The notes below the pieces were generated by a model. That model ran no database searches. It worked only from the letters and a program-made list of their open reading frames with translations, and was not told the DNA's origin. A stretch of 55,651 nucleotides of DNA from assembly GCA_016125475.1 (NCBI GenBank), contig WGLR01000020.1, forward strand, positions 1 to 55,651, in the 5' to 3' direction. Positions 1 through 8,264 of the stretch are shown piece by piece. Each line of letters starts with the position of its first letter. Position 1 is the stretch's first letter. A program made the position numbers and the translations under genes. This stretch comes from Betaproteobacteria bacterium (GTDB lineage: Bacteria > Pseudomonadota > Gammaproteobacteria > Burkholderiales > Ga0077523).

Positions 1-240
1 GCCGGCGGCCAAGAAGGTTGCGGCCAAGAAGCCGGTGGCCAAGAAGGTCGTGGCCAAGAAGCCGGTAGCCAAGAAGGTTGCGGCCAAGAAGCCGGCGGCC
101 AAGAAGGTCGTAGCGAAGAAGCCGGTGGCCAAGAAGGTCGTGGCCAAGAAGCCGGTGGCCAAGAAGGTCGTAGCCAAGAAGCCGGCGGCCAAGAAGCCCG
201 CCGCCAAGACCGTGGCGGCCAAGAAGCCGGCGGCGAAGAA
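1..240 (+). repeat. 30-bp tandem repeat, about 7-8 copies
   Basis: The first 210 bases are consecutive 30-bp units in exact register (1-30, 31-60, 61-90 and so on), each beginning GCCGG and ending AAGAA. They differ by a few substitutions, and an eighth unit (211-240) is degenerate. Each unit encodes a [10 protein letters not shown]-type decapeptide. The period is a multiple of three, so copy-number change would stay in frame. The array starts at base 1 and probably continues to the left. Confidence 0.95.
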
Positions 241-358
241 GGCGACTGCTCGCACGAGCGCCGCCAAGCCCGCCGCGGCCGCCGCCGCGCCTGCGGCGCC
301 GAAGCCAATGTCGGCACCTGCCGCGTGGCCGTTTCCTGTAGCGGGTAGGCCGAACTAA
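2..358 (+). CDS. Histone H1-like Lys/Ala/Pro-rich protein (5' truncated)
   Basis: The reading frame is already open at the window edge, so the true start lies upstream. The visible 118 residues are almost entirely (P/V)AAKK and VAKKP repeats, followed by an Ala-rich stretch and a short non-repetitive tail ending PVAGRPN. This composition is typical of bacterial histone H1-like nucleoid proteins (AlgP, HctB and H1-like families), whose lysine-rich tails bind DNA without sequence specificity. The repeats come from a 30-bp DNA unit, so length probably varies between strains. The family is assigned on composition only. The N-terminal part that could name it is outside the window. Confidence 0.8.
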   Translation, partial: PAAKKVAAKKPVAKKVVAKKPVAKKVAAKKPAAKKVVAKKPVAKKVVAKKPVAKKVVAKKPAAKKPAAKTVAAKKPAAKKATARTSAAKPAAAAAAPAAPKPMSAPAAWPFPVAGRPN

Positions 359-613
359 TCGCTACCCAGATGCCTGCGGTTAGCCCTGCATCCGCGATGG
401 ATACCAGTCACTAGTCCGCAGGCTTCCTGGCTCGAGGCCGTCTTGGTTGCTCCGCCACGCTGGTTCGGGGTGGCTTCCGGCGTCTCTTTCGGCTGGACGA
501 ATCAGCCTGTCGTCCTTCACTCTTTCTCGATCCTTCCGGTCACGTGCCGTGCGCCTGTCATCCGCCCACGGAATCGGCGTTAACATTCACGAGGGCCATG
601 GGAGGGAGTCTTC

Positions 614-1126
614 ATGTCGTCATCGACAACAATGCGGTTTCTCGCACGCACATGCGTGGCGTTGTGGATCCTCGTTCAGGCGTCCCACTCCGCGTTCGCG
701 GCCGAGGCGGTTCCGGCATCCCGCGAGACGGTCCTGCGTTCGGTGTCCGGCGCCTACCAGGACATCCGGGATCAGCTTGTCTTCTCGATCCAGGAAAAGG
801 GCCTCGTCGTGAGCAACATCCTCGAAGTGGGGGACATGCTCGAGCGGACGGGAAAGGACCTCGGGTTCGGCAGGCCGGTATTCTCGGACGCTTCGCTGGT
901 ACAGTTCTGTTCGGCCGTCATCGCGCACGAAGCGGTCGCCGTCGACCCCAATGCGATATCGCTGTGCCCCTACACCATCGCCGTCTACGCACTTGCCGCG
1001 GAGCCGGGAAAGGTCTATCTGAGCTATCGGCAACTGATCACGCCAGACATGTCGCTCGAGTTGCAGGCGACGCTCCGGAAGGCGGAAAGCCTGCTGGATG
1101 ATGTCGTGAGTGGTGCCATGGAATAG
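614..1126 (+). CDS. Secreted DUF302-like protein
   Basis: The 170-residue product has an N-terminal signal peptide (hydrophobic core around residues 10-28, cleavage near AFA/AEA), so it is probably periplasmic. The mature part resembles DUF302: a short strand-helix repeat with a segment like VVSNILEVGDML, then a conserved block around the residues ISLCPYTIAVY. DUF302 proteins are small alpha/beta proteins of unclear function. An ATG start with GGAGGGAG 9-16 bases upstream supports this start. The KTSC gene follows after 35 bases in the same direction, so they may be cotranscribed. The family call is from pattern memory and is moderately sure. Confidence 0.7.
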   Translation: MSSSTTMRFLARTCVALWILVQASHSAFAAEAVPASRETVLRSVSGAYQDIRDQLVFSIQEKGLVVSNILEVGDMLERTGKDLGFGRPVFSDASLVQFCSAVIAHEAVAVDPNAISLCPYTIAVYALAAEPGKVYLSYRQLITPDMSLELQATLRKAESLLDDVVSGAME

Positions 1127-1161
1127 CACGGCCGCACGGCCGGAGGAACGGGAGCGTCGTC

Positions 1162-1374
1162 TTGGAACGCAGGAAACTGAACTCTTCACAGATCCGGTCC
1201 GTCGGCTACGACGCGGCGGCGCAGATCCTGGAAATAGAGTTCCCGAACGGCTCCATCGTGCAATACAGTCGCGTCTCCTCGGAAGTGCACCGCCGCCTGC
1301 TGGCTTCCCCGTCGCCGGGAAGCTACTTCAGGGACCAGATCGACGAGTCCTACTCTTCCCGGAAGGTGCGTTGA
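1162..1374 (+). CDS. KTSC domain protein
   Basis: A 70-residue protein that is nearly all one KTSC domain: an N-terminal S-S-Q-I-R-S-V-GYD motif, an LEIEF strand, a G-S-IVQY strand and a C-terminal segment ending in SYSSRKV. KTSC domains are small beta-rich modules, often found alone in proteobacteria and sometimes fused to lysyl-tRNA synthetase or nucleases. Their role is unknown. The start is TTG, with GGAGGAACGG upstream as the likely ribosome site. It lies downstream of the DUF302-like gene. Confidence 0.8.
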   Translation: MERRKLNSSQIRSVGYDAAAQILEIEFPNGSIVQYSRVSSEVHRRLLASPSPGSYFRDQIDESYSSRKVR

Positions 1375-1423
1375 CCTCCGGGGGCGGCGCGGGCGCTCCT
1401 TCCAGTCGCTCGTGTGTCCGGCC

Positions 1424-2017
1424 TCAACACTCGGGTTCACCGGGCGCCGGACGCGGGTTCCGGACGAATCCGAATCGAAAGGCGAGCCGGCTCGAATCGA
1501 CGCGCTCGAGTGGGCGTGTGGTCCCGTCGAGATCCACTCTCGGCGCGTAAGCGCCACCTCCCGTGAGCCAGTCCGAGAAGTGCGTCTCGTCCACGGGGGT
1601 GCCGTCTTCCTCCAGCAGCTTCGGAGACATCCTGACGAGTTCGCGGTCGTCCAGCAGACCCACGCCGTACTCCGTGACCACCAGAAGCCGACCGCACTCG
1701 TCCGCCAAAACGGACTCGATTCGTCGGGCTGTCAGTCCCGTGTGAGTCACGAAGGACAGACGGCCGGTCGTGGTCTCCGTCGAGTAGATGTAGGGTGTGG
1801 AAGCGAGCGCCACGAAGACGCGCTGGGGGCCGTTCTGAAAGAACCAGCGCCCCTGGTCGTCGTGGGTGTAGTTGCGGCCGATGAAGGCCGTCACCGCAGG
1901 GTTCGTGATCCTCTCGCCCTTCAGCAGCCAGTTGCCGCGGCAGTCGAGGGAGAGCCACCCGTAGGCGTGTGGCACGTTCGGCCACTTCGCGATCGCCCGA
2001 AGAACTGCGTCGTCCAT
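1424..2017 (-). CDS. Conserved betaproteobacterial protein of unknown function (DUF2946-like)
   Basis: I start the gene at ATG 2017, preceded by AGGAAAC, because the recognisable family begins at MDDAVLRAIAKWPNVP. The frame upstream of it is open but low-complexity and arginine-rich. The 197-residue product has blocks such as YGWLSLD, GNWLLKGE, FIGRNY and RWFFQNGPQRVFV, which I remember from a family in Azoarcus and Thauera relatives annotated as DUF2946. No signal peptide or membrane segment is visible, so it is probably cytoplasmic. Function is unknown. It points away from the next gene, leaving a divergent 387-base gap. Confidence 0.75.
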   Translation of the reverse strand: MDDAVLRAIAKWPNVPHAYGWLSLDCRGNWLLKGERITNPAVTAFIGRNYTHDDQGRWFFQNGPQRVFVALASTPYIYSTETTTGRLSFVTHTGLTARRIESVLADECGRLLVVTEYGVGLLDDRELVRMSPKLLEEDGTPVDETHFSDWLTGGGAYAPRVDLDGTTRPLERVDSSRLAFRFGFVRNPRPAPGEPEC

Positions 2018-2404
2018 GTCGTGTCGTTTCCTGCGAGTGCATCCGTGTTTCGCAGCGCCTGGCTCCACGTTGCCCGGCATGCCGGTCACGCGGGACGTCC
2101 CGTCTGCTCGGCGCCGCGCTCGAGTATAGGGGGCTCGCGCAACCGTGCGGACAGCCCCATGTGCCGTGGACACTGCCGATTGCGAGCGCGTTCCAGCAGC
2201 CGCTTCGGGGCGGAGCGAGAACTCCTTCTCGGCACTCGCGTTCTGTCACGGGTCCGGATCGCGTCGGCGCCGTGCTGGTGCGATCCGTCGTGGACGAGTG
2301 GTCGAGGGGCGTGGCATCGTTGCCGTACTTCGTCCGCACCGTACCATCGCTGTGGTGGCAGGGACGGATCGGACAGTGTCGGGTCCAGAAAGGAGACAGC
2401 AGGC
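2018..2404. other. Divergent intergenic region, no gene seen
   Basis: 387 bases lie between the divergent starts at 2017 (minus) and 2405 (plus). All frames here are arginine-rich shadows with no family signal. The region should hold the promoters of both genes, but I see no convincing -35/-10 pair. AGGAGACAGC just before 2405 is the ribosome site of the next gene. Confidence 0.5.
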
Positions 2405-2785
2405 ATGCGAATTCGCATCTCGTGGCCGCGAGGGTCGGTGACGGCGCGGCTGGGCGAGTCATCCACGGTCGATCGACTCGCGGACGTTCTGCCGATCGAG
2501 GCAAAGGCGAACACGTGGGGCGAGGAAGTGTACTTCTCGACTCCGGTCAGGGCGAAACCCGAGCGAGATGCGCGGCAGGTCGTGGATCCGGGCACCGTGT
2601 GCTTCTGGCCACCCGGCAACGCGCTCGCGCTGCCCTACGGCCGGACTCCGGTGTCGGAAGCGGGCGAATGCAGGCTCGCGAGCCCCTGCAACGTGCTCGG
2701 AGCGCTCGAGGTTGATGCGGGTCAACTTGCCGACATTCGCGATGGCGACACAATTACCGTGGAGCGTCTCGCGGATACCGACTGA
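2405..2785 (+). CDS. Cyclophilin-like fold protein
   Basis: A 126-residue protein matching the cyclophilin-like family (PF04126 type): an N-terminal strand beginning MRIRI, then NTWGEEVYF, a VVDPG-VCFWPPGNA-ALPYG core and a C-terminal S-PCNVLGALE-DAGQL segment. The family has a cyclophilin-like beta barrel but is not known to have prolyl isomerase activity, and its role is unknown. The ATG follows AGGAGACAGCAGGC. The frame is open far upstream, but that part has no family signal and overlaps the divergent promoter region. The likely location is the cytoplasm. A small cytochrome gene follows after 125 bases. Confidence 0.8.
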   Translation: MRIRISWPRGSVTARLGESSTVDRLADVLPIEAKANTWGEEVYFSTPVRAKPERDARQVVDPGTVCFWPPGNALALPYGRTPVSEAGECRLASPCNVLGALEVDAGQLADIRDGDTITVERLADTD

Positions 2786-2910
2786 ACGTCGGTCTGCTTG
2801 CGAACACGACTTCGGCGGACTCCTGGCAGCCGGCCCGTGCCGGCGGCACGCCGCGGACGGCTCGCGCGAGCCTGGCTCCGTGAATTCCACTGCAAGGGGA
2901 GAACCTCGTC

Positions 2911-3183
2911 ATGAATGCAATTCGGGCGCTGCTCATCGTCGCCTCCGTCTTTTCGGCGTGCCCGTCGGGTGCCTGGGCGGACGACCTCGCGAAGGGGCAG
3001 GACATCGTCAAGGCGCGTTGCGTCATGTGCCACAACCACGACCGGCTCGTGCAGATGGCAGGTCGCCTGCCTCCGGAGAAGCGGATGGCCAGATGGGAAA
3101 CGTTTCTCCCGGGCCATAACCTGCCGGACGCGGAGGACCGGCGCTGCGTGATGACGTATCTGAAGGAGGCGACGAGCAAGTGA
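2911..3183 (+). CDS. Small periplasmic monohaem c-type cytochrome-like protein
   Basis: The 90-residue product has a signal peptide (cleavage near AWA/DD) and one haem-attachment motif, CVMCH. Mature length is about 66 residues, shorter than a usual class I cytochrome c. The C-terminal part (residues 60-85) resembles the usual last helix, with an R-R-C-VMTYLK segment. A methionine in the later part could be the axial ligand. AAGGGGAGAACC precedes the ATG. It may be an electron carrier or a dihaem-cytochrome-like fragment. No partner reductase or oxidase is adjacent, so its donor and acceptor are unknown. Confidence 0.75.
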   Translation: MNAIRALLIVASVFSACPSGAWADDLAKGQDIVKARCVMCHNHDRLVQMAGRLPPEKRMARWETFLPGHNLPDAEDRRCVMTYLKEATSK

Positions 3184-3245
3184 CACGGGGGTAACATCGG
3201 TCCCCACGGAAGTGAACAATTCGGAACGGATCGGAGGTTCAGACT

Positions 3246-4514
3246 GTGGGGCGCGTACTTCTCGGAGCGGTTGCTGACGATTTCACGGGGGCGACGGACC
3301 TCGCGAGCACACTGGTGAAGGCCGGCATGAGGACGGTCCAGTTGCTCGGCGTCCCACGGGCCGGGATGCCCGTGCCCGATGTCGACGCCGTGATCGTGGC
3401 ACTGAAGTCACGGAGCAACCCCGCGGGCGAGGCCGTTTCGATGTCCCGCGCCGCACTGGAGTGGCTGCGCGCCGCCGGTGTGCGACAGTTCTACTTCAAG
3501 TACTGCTCGACATTCGATTCCACCGCGAAGGGCAACATCGGACCGGTGGCTGACGCGCTGTGCGAAGCCCTCGGAGCGGACTTCACGGTATTCAATCCAT
3601 CGTTCCCGACGAACAAGCGCACCGTCTATCAGGGCTATCTGTTCGTGGGTGACGTCCTGCTCTCGGAGTCGAGCATGCGGCACCATCCCCTCACGCCGAT
3701 GACAGATCCGTCCCTCGTGCGCGTGCTCGGCAGCCAGACACCGCACAAGGTGGGGCTCGTCCCCACGTCGGTCGTCATGCGCGGGGCGGAAGCCGTGAAG
3801 GAGCATTTCGGCGAACTCCGTCGCAACGGCGTCCGGCACGCGATCCTCGATTCCCTGAGTGACGATCATCTGTTCACGCTCGGCGAGGCCTGTGCCGACC
3901 TGGCGCTCGTGACGGGCGGTTCGGGCATGGCCATGGGGTTGCCCCGGAACTTCATGAAACAGGGACTGCTCGTGCCCGGACAGACCATCACGCTGCCGGC
4001 GATATCCGGACACGCCGTGGTACTCGCCGGCAGCTGTTCCGCGGCCACCCAGGCGCAGGTCGCGCACATGAAGAGCAGCCACGATGCGTTCGAGGTGGAC
4101 CCGATCGCCATCGCGCAGGGACGCAACGTCGTGACCGAGGCACTCGAATGGGCGGCGCCGCGCCTCTCCGACAGACCGATCCTCCTCTACTCGACAGCGA
4201 CGCCGGAAGCCGTCGCGAACATCCAGGAGCGCCTCGGCCGGGAACACGCCGGGACCATCGTGGAGGAAACGCTTTCCCAGATCGCGAAGGGCCTGGTTGC
4301 GCGGGGCGCCCGGCGCATCATCGTCGCGGGTGGCGAGACTTCCGGCGCCATCGTGAGTGCGCTCGGGGTGGATGGCCTGATGATCGGCAGGGAGATCGAT
4401 CCCGGCGTGCCGTGGACCGCGAGTCTGGGCGAGCCCCGGCTGGCGCTCGCGCTCAAGTCCGGCAACTTCGGCACGACCGACTTCTTCACGAAGGCGTTCG
4501 ATGTCTACGGATGA
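3246..4514 (+). CDS. otnK: Four-carbon acid sugar kinase OtnK (3-oxo-tetronate kinase)
   Basis: The 422-residue product matches the OtnK/DUF1537 sugar-kinase family, which phosphorylates 3-oxo-tetronates with ATP. The N-terminal domain starts GAVADDFTGATDLA, the family hallmark, with a KYCSTFDST motif around residue 80. The C-terminal nucleotide-binding domain has VVLAGSCS, IIVAGGETSGA and a late GEPRLALALKSGNFG segment. The start is GTG with GGAGG about 9 bases upstream. The next gene is the matching decarboxylase/aldolase OtnC, 75 bases on. The usual isomerase OtnI is absent here but present at 45.9 kb. The pathway converts tetronates to dihydroxyacetone phosphate. Confidence 0.92.
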   Translation: MGRVLLGAVADDFTGATDLASTLVKAGMRTVQLLGVPRAGMPVPDVDAVIVALKSRSNPAGEAVSMSRAALEWLRAAGVRQFYFKYCSTFDSTAKGNIGPVADALCEALGADFTVFNPSFPTNKRTVYQGYLFVGDVLLSESSMRHHPLTPMTDPSLVRVLGSQTPHKVGLVPTSVVMRGAEAVKEHFGELRRNGVRHAILDSLSDDHLFTLGEACADLALVTGGSGMAMGLPRNFMKQGLLVPGQTITLPAISGHAVVLAGSCSAATQAQVAHMKSSHDAFEVDPIAIAQGRNVVTEALEWAAPRLSDRPILLYSTATPEAVANIQERLGREHAGTIVEETLSQIAKGLVARGARRIIVAGGETSGAIVSALGVDGLMIGREIDPGVPWTASLGEPRLALALKSGNFGTTDFFTKAFDVYG

Positions 4515-4589
4515 TTCCGCGACGCGACGCGTCTCGCCGCGTTGCCGCAACCGCCGTTCACCTCTTCACGGACAGCCGGAGCCCGCCAC

Positions 4590-5222
4590 ATGAGTGAGAC
4601 ACGACTGCGCGACCAGATCGCGGAACTCGGCAAGTCCCTGTTCGACCGCGGTCTCACGTCCGGATCATCCGGCAACCTGTCCGCGCGTCTGGCCGACGGC
4701 TACCTCCTCACGCCCACCAACAGCTGTCTCGGCAGGCTGGATCCGGCGCGCATCACCAAACTGGACGTGCACGGGAACTACGTTTCGGGCGACAGGCCGT
4801 CGAAGGAGGCGTTCCTGCACCTGTCGATGTACGACGAACGGCCGTCGTCAGGGGCCGTCGCGCATCTGCATTCCACGCACGCCGTTGCGGTTTCGGTGCT
4901 CGAAGGTCTCGACCCGGACACGCCGATTCCGCCCATCACGGCGTATTACGTGATGCGCGTGGGGCGCCTCGCGCTGCTGCCGTACTTCCCGCCGGGAGAT
5001 CTCCAGCTCGCGGGCGCGGTGCGCGAGGTCGCTTCGAAGCATCACGCCATCCTGCTCGCGAATCACGGGCCCGTCGTGGCGGGTGCCGACATCGAGGCGG
5101 CGGTGTACGCCATGGAAGAACTGGAAGAAACTGCCAGGATCTTCCTGCTGCTGCGCGGAGAGAAGCTCCGGCTCCTCAGTCAGGCGGATGTTGCCGAACT
5201 GCAACGTCGCTTCGGTGGCTGA
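4590..5222 (+). CDS. otnC: 3-oxo-tetronate 4-phosphate decarboxylase OtnC (class II aldolase family)
   Basis: The 210-residue product is a class II aldolase/adducin-type enzyme. It shows GLTSGSSGNLSAR near residue 21, a SKEAFLH segment with the probable catalytic Glu73, the zinc pair His92-x-His94 in HLHSTHA, and a later NHGPVV motif with a third metal histidine. Paired with OtnK, the expected reaction is decarboxylation of 3-oxo-tetronate 4-phosphate to dihydroxyacetone phosphate. I chose ATG 4590 because homologues begin close to this Met and CCGGAG precedes it. The frame opens earlier, at 4542, without family signal. It is probably cytoplasmic and cotranscribed with otnK. Confidence 0.88.
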   Translation: MSETRLRDQIAELGKSLFDRGLTSGSSGNLSARLADGYLLTPTNSCLGRLDPARITKLDVHGNYVSGDRPSKEAFLHLSMYDERPSSGAVAHLHSTHAVAVSVLEGLDPDTPIPPITAYYVMRVGRLALLPYFPPGDLQLAGAVREVASKHHAILLANHGPVVAGADIEAAVYAMEELEETARIFLLLRGEKLRLLSQADVAELQRRFGG

Positions 5223-5381
5223 GCGGGTCGGGTCGTCGGGCGTGTCGCATGCCGACTGCCGGGATCCCGGGCGTCGCGTCGAGGTCTGAACCGTCCGTTT
5301 CTTGCGGACGATTCACACGTCGACGGGCTGCATCGTCCCCTGCTGCCTAATGGCGCCGGACGGCGGCGTCCGGAGACCGCG

Positions 5382-5708
5382 TCAGTGGGGGCCGTCTTCG
5401 TCGTCCGGATCGGACCATCGGCGTCGCGGACCGTCGTAGTCTTCCGCGGCTTCGAAGGCTGCGTAGCTTTCCTCCTCGCCGATGTCCAGGCGCATCTCGT
5501 AGTCGACGATCTCGCGCAGCAGCGCTTCGGCTCGCACCGCACCGTCGCGTTCGTCCGGGTTGCGCATGAGGCGCGAGAGTGCCGCCTTCGCTTCCCGGTA
5601 GTCCCGAGCGTTGGTGATCGGTCTTGCGAACTGCGACAGCCTCGTCGACGGCCTGTGCGGCAGCGAGTAGCCGTGCAGTTCCTGCAGAAGTCTGAATTCG
5701 ATTTTCAT
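5382..5708 (-). CDS. Hypothetical protein with acidic C-terminus
   Basis: A 108-residue cytoplasmic-looking protein. It starts MKIEFRLLQELHGYSLPHRPS, has a central helical part (residues 35-75) rich in Arg and Glu, and ends in a very acidic tail with many Asp and Glu residues. AAAGGGGGACC precedes the ATG. Just upstream, on the same strand, is the MATE gene (ends 5767), so it may be the last gene of that transcript. I recognise no family. Its codon use matches the neighbours, and the third-position bias and good ribosome site argue that it is real. Confidence 0.6.
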   Translation of the reverse strand: MKIEFRLLQELHGYSLPHRPSTRLSQFARPITNARDYREAKAALSRLMRNPDERDGAVRAEALLREIVDYEMRLDIGEEESYAAFEAAEDYDGPRRRWSDPDDEDGPH

Positions 5709-5766
5709 GGTCCCCCTTTACGCAAGGCTGGTGCCAGGTGACCGGCGCCGCGCCCCAAGGGGGGCG

Positions 5767-7200
5767 TCAGGTCAGCCGGATCCGGCGCCATGCTCCCGAT
5801 CGCCAGCGGGCCCACATGACGACTCCGAGTACGCAGATGTAGATGAGCGAGGCCCACCAGCCGCCGACCGTGCCCCAGCCGAACTGGGGCAGGAACGTCA
5901 CCCATCCTTCACCCGGTGCAAACGAGAACATGTGGGCGAGCGGCACGAATCCAAGCCATGCGAGCACGAGCAGGTAGGTCGTCGGCGTCCTCACGTCTCC
6001 GGCGCCCCTGAGACAGAACGCCGCGGCGAGATTCAGCGCGTCGAATACCTGGTACGCGCCGGCAATCCAGACGAGCTTTCGCGCGAGGCGGATGACATCC
6101 GCCGCACCGGGATGGGACGGGTCTGCGAACACCGGCACCAGCCAGGAGCCTCCCAGCGCGATCGCAGCGCCAATGGCGCCCATGTAGCACGCGGCGATCA
6201 GGATGATCGTGTTTCCCATGCGCTGCGCCCACGCCTTGTCTCCCGCACCGATGGACTGGCCGACGAGGGTGGTGCCGGCGATCGCGATGCCGATGGCCGG
6301 CAGGTACGCGATGGAAGTGAGCATCATCACGATCTGTGTCGCGGCACCCTGCACGACGCCCAGCCGCACCTGCATGAGCTGGAACAGGGAAATGGCCACG
6401 AGGTCGACTGCGGGAAACACGCCCGTCGGGATGCCGACCGACAGAATGCGTCGCAACCGGCGACGATTCGGGCGCCAGGTGACACGTGTCCAGTACGGAT
6501 GTTGCATCGCAGGAGACAGGAACATCCAGGCGAGCAGCGCGCATCCGAATGCGAGTGACAGAGTGGTGGCCCAGGCCGAGCCTGCGATGCCGAGCCCCAG
6601 TCCGAAGATGAATGCGGCGTTCAATGCTGCATTCGCGATCGCGACGGCGAGCATGACGAGCAGCGTCACCCGCGTGCGCCCGAGCCCATTGAAGAAGCCG
6701 GAAAGTGCCCAGAGCGCCACCGCGAAAGGTCCGCCGAGCATGCGCGGCATCCACCAGCGGACGGCCTCGTTCACGAGATCTCCATTCAGGCCGAAGGGGC
6801 TCAGCAGCAGGGGGCCGCTCGCGGCAACGACGAGAAACAGAGGCGCGAGGAGCAACGTCGCCCAGAGGCCCTGCCACGTGCTGCGGGATGCGTTGCGGCC
6901 CAGACGCGCGCCATAGGCCTGCGCCACGAATGTCTGGACGGCGAGACCGACCCCGCCCAGGCCGAGCAGGAACACGATCGCGAGGAAATGGACGGCGCCC
7001 ATCGCCGCCATGGCCTCGGTCGAGATCGTTCCGATGAACCAGGTATCCGTGAGATTGAGGACCATCTGCACGGCACTGTTCAGCATCAGGGGCAGTGCGA
7101 GTGCCATCACTGCGCGCAGGTCGACGTGTCGCCTGCCGCCACGATCGACACGCACCGCAGGCAGACGGGAAAAGGATCGCGCGTTGACGCTTTCGGTCAT
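5767..7200 (-). CDS. MATE family multidrug/drug-sodium antiporter
   Basis: The 477-residue product has about twelve hydrophobic segments and the MATE pattern. An N-terminal helix carries MALALPLMLNSAVQMVLNLTD and is followed by a loop beginning TWFIG. The second half repeats the fold, including ILSVGIPTGVFPAVDL and a GAATQIVMMLTS segment. MATE proteins export cationic drugs or metabolites in exchange for sodium or protons across the inner membrane. Both helical bundles are present and the length is normal (about 450-480). It is transcribed opposite to otnKC. The substrate cannot be inferred from sequence. Confidence 0.9.
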   Translation of the reverse strand: MTESVNARSFSRLPAVRVDRGGRRHVDLRAVMALALPLMLNSAVQMVLNLTDTWFIGTISTEAMAAMGAVHFLAIVFLLGLGGVGLAVQTFVAQAYGARLGRNASRSTWQGLWATLLLAPLFLVVAASGPLLLSPFGLNGDLVNEAVRWWMPRMLGGPFAVALWALSGFFNGLGRTRVTLLVMLAVAIANAALNAAFIFGLGLGIAGSAWATTLSLAFGCALLAWMFLSPAMQHPYWTRVTWRPNRRRLRRILSVGIPTGVFPAVDLVAISLFQLMQVRLGVVQGAATQIVMMLTSIAYLPAIGIAIAGTTLVGQSIGAGDKAWAQRMGNTIILIAACYMGAIGAAIALGGSWLVPVFADPSHPGAADVIRLARKLVWIAGAYQVFDALNLAAAFCLRGAGDVRTPTTYLLVLAWLGFVPLAHMFSFAPGEGWVTFLPQFGWGTVGGWWASLIYICVLGVVMWARWRSGAWRRIRLT

Positions 7201-7349
7201 CGAATCTGTCTTGATCGGAGAGGAGAGTCCGCGGCCCGACGGTTCAGGTGACTGTCAGGGACGCGCCGCCGCGGAGTAGAGCGCAATCGCGTTGTGCGAG
7301 CAATCGTGGTGACGCCGGAAGGTGTCGCCGATCGGCGTCGCTCCGTGGC

Positions 7350-8195
7350 TCACGCGAATTCGACGATGACGGGCTGATGGTCGGAGGCGTCGGACGTCGC
7401 ATCGATGTCCACGCTGCGCAGCCGTGTCGCCAGGTCGGTCGTCACGAAGGCGAAATCGCAGCAGATGAGGGGACAGGACTTGTCGAAGACTCCCCAGGAA
7501 GGCGGATGCGAAACTCCCGCGCGTGCGGCCGACCAGGCATCGAGCAGGGCGGGCGCGTCGCCCAGGAACGGCGCGGTCATGCGCGCGTGTTCCGGACTGT
7601 CCGGCCGGAAGTTGAAATCCCCGCAGACGATGGCTGTCGCGGGCCGGGGCATCGCCGCGAAGGGTTCGCCGGGCTCGCCGCCCCGGCGAGGCCTGTGCGC
7701 ATGCGCGCAGGCCTCCGCGTGCAGGGCGCGCAGAGCGTCCACCTGAGCCATGCGCTGCCGGCCGGAGTAATACTCGAGATGCGTCGAGAGGATGCGCACG
7801 TCGCCGATGGGGGCACGCACGACCGCCTCGACTGCAACCCGCTGCATGCTGGGGACGTCTGGATCAGACGGCCACGGCAGTGCGTGCCGAAAGACCTGGA
7901 CGACGGGCAGTCGACAGAATATCGCGTTGCCGAACAGGCTGCGGCCACCGCGCCCGTCGTCCACGTCCGTGGCCGCGCCATAGAAGCCCACGTAACCGGG
8001 CAGGGCGTCCCCGAGTGCTGCCATCTGGTCCTCGCCGTGGCTGCCGGCCAGGCCGGGAAAGTTTCTCGCGACCTCCTGAAGACACAGGACGTCGAAGTCG
8101 GCGAGACGCAAGGCCGTCTCGGCAATGCGTCGCGGATCGACGACGCCGTCGACGCCCCTGCACCACTGCACGTTCCAGGTCACGATCTTCATCAT
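7350..8195 (-). CDS. Endonuclease/exonuclease/phosphatase (EEP) family hydrolase
   Basis: I start at the first of two adjacent Met codons (8195), giving MMKIVTWNVQW. CGGAG precedes it. The product of about 281 residues has the EEP-fold motifs in order: TWNVQW (metal-coordinating Asn), LCLQEVA (catalytic Glu), a THLEYYS motif, a CGDFNFRPDS motif (Asp-x-Asn) and a final SDHQPVIVEF with the catalytic His. These metal-dependent enzymes cleave phosphodiesters in DNA, RNA or phospholipids, so the substrate is open. No signal peptide is seen. It lies downstream of the aspartoacylase-like gene on the same strand (69-base gap). Confidence 0.88.
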   Translation of the reverse strand: MMKIVTWNVQWCRGVDGVVDPRRIAETALRLADFDVLCLQEVARNFPGLAGSHGEDQMAALGDALPGYVGFYGAATDVDDGRGGRSLFGNAIFCRLPVVQVFRHALPWPSDPDVPSMQRVAVEAVVRAPIGDVRILSTHLEYYSGRQRMAQVDALRALHAEACAHAHRPRRGGEPGEPFAAMPRPATAIVCGDFNFRPDSPEHARMTAPFLGDAPALLDAWSAARAGVSHPPSWGVFDKSCPLICCDFAFVTTDLATRLRSVDIDATSDASDHQPVIVEFA

Positions 8196-8264
8196 GGACG
8201 ATACTCCGTTGATCGGCAGGCTTTCGCCAGATCGCACGCCCGCCAGCGAACTGTCGTCACGACA

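Noticed and set aside
1-240. CRISPR array
   Set aside because: The repeats are head-to-tail, without spacers, and encode protein.
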